A stretch of DNA of 6,348 bases, from NCBI GenBank assembly GCA_946408145.1, contig CAMJQX010000097.1, positions 1 to 6,348 of the forward strand, read 5' to 3'. A program made the translations under genes and the position numbers. The notes below the pieces were generated by a model. It ran no database searches. It worked only from the letters and a program-made list of their open reading frames with translations, and had not been told where the DNA came from. Every line of letters begins with the position of its first letter. Position 1 is the stretch's first letter. Below, in pieces: positions 5,331 through 6,348 of the stretch. The DNA comes from an uncultured Clostridia bacterium. Lineage in GTDB: Bacteria; Bacillota_A; Clostridia; Oscillospirales; Oscillospiraceae.

Positions 5331-6348
5331 ATGGGAAACATCTATCAGGACATTCTGAACCATCTGGCCGAGGATCAGCCGGTCTCGCTGGAGACGGTGA
5401 TCCGCGGTGAGAAAGGCATGATCGAGGGCGGCCTCGGCAGAAAGCTGACCACGGTCACGCCCGTGACCGATCTCAGGGGCCGCAGCTTTGCGCGCGTTAC
5501 GGCGGAGAGCACGGAGGACGGCCTTGTCGTGCGCGAGCCGGTACTGCCGCAGGAGCGGCTGATCGTCCTCGGCGCGGGGCATATCGCCCTGCCGGTGTGT
5601 GAATTCGGCGCTGCCTGCGGCTTCACCGTCTGCGTCGTGGACGACCGGCCGGACTTTGCCAACCGCTCGCGCTTCCCGAAGGCGGCCGAGGTCATCTGCG
5701 ACAGCTTTGAAAACGGCATCCGGAGGCTCGCGGTCACGCCCTTCGATTATGTCGTAGTCATCACCCGCGGCCACCGGCATGACGCGGACTGCCTGCGCGT
5801 GCTGCTGCCGGGCAGGATGCCCGCCTATCTCGGCATGATCGGCTCGAGGCGCCGCACGAAGGGTCTGCTGGAGATGCTCAGGGACGAGGGCTTTGACGAG
5901 GAACGCCTCGCGCGCATCTGCACCCCGATCGGCCTGAATATCGGCGCGGTGACGCCGGGCGAGATCGCGATCTCCATCCTCTCGGAGGTCATCGCCTACA
6001 AGCGCCTGCCCGAGCACGGCGACCCAAACCGCTATTGCAACGACTCGGACGTGGAGCTCTCGACGCTGCGGTATCTCGCGGAAAACCGCGAGCCGAAGGC
6101 CATCGTCACCGTGATCGAGACCAAGGGCTCCACCCCGCGCGGGACCGGCGCGAAGATGGCCGTGAGCCCCCTCGGCAAGGTCACGGGCAGCATCGGCGGC
6201 GGCTGCAGCGAGGCGGCGGTCATCCAGGACGCGGTGCGCATCATCGGCACCGGGCGCTATAAGATCATGGACATCGACCTGACCGGCGAGGTCGCCGAGT
6301 CCGACGGCATGGTCTGCGGCGGCACGATGAAGGTGCTGGTCGAGGACG
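5331..6348 (+). CDS. xdhC: XdhC-family molybdenum hydroxylase maturation factor, Rossmann domain first (339 residues, truncated at window end)
   Basis: XdhC/CoxI-type proteins bind the molybdenum cofactor, support its sulfuration and deliver it to the hydroxylase. Residues 75-225 are the XdhC Rossmann domain: ERLIVLGAGHIALPVCEFG, VVDDRPDFANRSRFP, VVITRGHRHDADCL, LGMIGSRRRTKGLLEML, GLNIGAVTPGEIAISIL. Residues 240-339 are the XdhC_CoxI domain: IVTVIETKGSTPRGTGAKM, GSIGGGCSEAAV with C292, and GMVCGGTMKVLVED with C329. This order is the reverse of classical XdhC, where CoxI comes first. Residues 1-70 may be a shortened CoxI remnant without the GGGC and CGG motifs (DILNHLAEDQPVSLETVIRG). The protein runs past the window, probably only a short way if it ends with the CoxI domain. 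It is the last visible gene of the operon and fits the hydroxylase encoded to the left. Confidence 0.9.
   Translation, partial: MGNIYQDILNHLAEDQPVSLETVIRGEKGMIEGGLGRKLTTVTPVTDLRGRSFARVTAESTEDGLVVREPVLPQERLIVLGAGHIALPVCEFGAACGFTVCVVDDRPDFANRSRFPKAAEVICDSFENGIRRLAVTPFDYVVVITRGHRHDADCLRVLLPGRMPAYLGMIGSRRRTKGLLEMLRDEGFDEERLARICTPIGLNIGAVTPGEIAISILSEVIAYKRLPEHGDPNRYCNDSDVELSTLRYLAENREPKAIVTVIETKGSTPRGTGAKMAVSPLGKVTGSIGGGCSEAAVIQDAVRIIGTGRYKIMDIDLTGEVAESDGMVCGGTMKVLVED

Noticed and set aside
4193..5341. Open frame of 382 codons on the minus strand
   Set aside because: It is antisense to the histidine phosphatase/HD gene, is rich in Arg, Gln and Pro as expected of a shadow frame, and has no ribosome site or domain.

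Overview
The window is GC-rich (clearly above 60% G+C by eye), with short AT-richer intergenic gaps, strong AGGAGG-like ribosome binding sites, sigma70/SigA-type promoters and tightly packed operons. Together with the Clostridia-like flavour of the proteins (DUF5714, small accessory ORFs), this suggests a high-GC anaerobic Firmicute, perhaps of the Oscillospiraceae. That placement is an inference; no rRNA or lineage marker is present.

Left block, minus strand (1-2505): reading leftwards, a TylF-like O-methyltransferase with an N-terminal Rossmann-like module (2454-1504) is followed by a strong hairpin terminator (1455-1417). A new promoter (about 1410-1381) then drives a small 84-residue protein of unknown function (1340-1086) and, 61 nt later, a molybdopterin aldehyde oxidoreductase of the Desulfovibrio gigas MOP type. 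Only the first 341 residues of that enzyme are in the window (1024-1). They hold both [2Fe-2S] clusters and the start of the molybdenum part, with no flavin domain between them.

Centre (2455-2583): a divergent promoter region. A plus-strand promoter TTTACA-17 nt-TATACT faces right and an extended -10 promoter faces left. A small inverted repeat covers the ribosome binding site of the rightward operon.

Right block, plus strand (2584-6348, open at the right edge): four genes in one tight operon. They are a cysteine-rich DUF5714-like protein; a MocA-like cytidylyltransferase fused to a ModE-type DNA-binding domain; a histidine phosphatase fused to an HD phosphohydrolase; and an XdhC-family maturation factor cut off by the window end. 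The first two gene junctions overlap (ATGA, TGATG), and the third has its Shine-Dalgarno sequence on the preceding stop codon.

How it fits together: the left block makes a molybdenum hydroxylase, and the right block looks like its maturation and control module. MocA would make the cytosine dinucleotide cofactor that MOP-type enzymes use, and XdhC would protect or sulfurate the cofactor and insert it. The ModE-like domain could couple cofactor synthesis to transcription. The roles of the DUF5714 protein, the double phosphohydrolase and the 84-residue protein are not established and are the most interesting unknowns here. The methyltransferase may simply be an unrelated neighbour.
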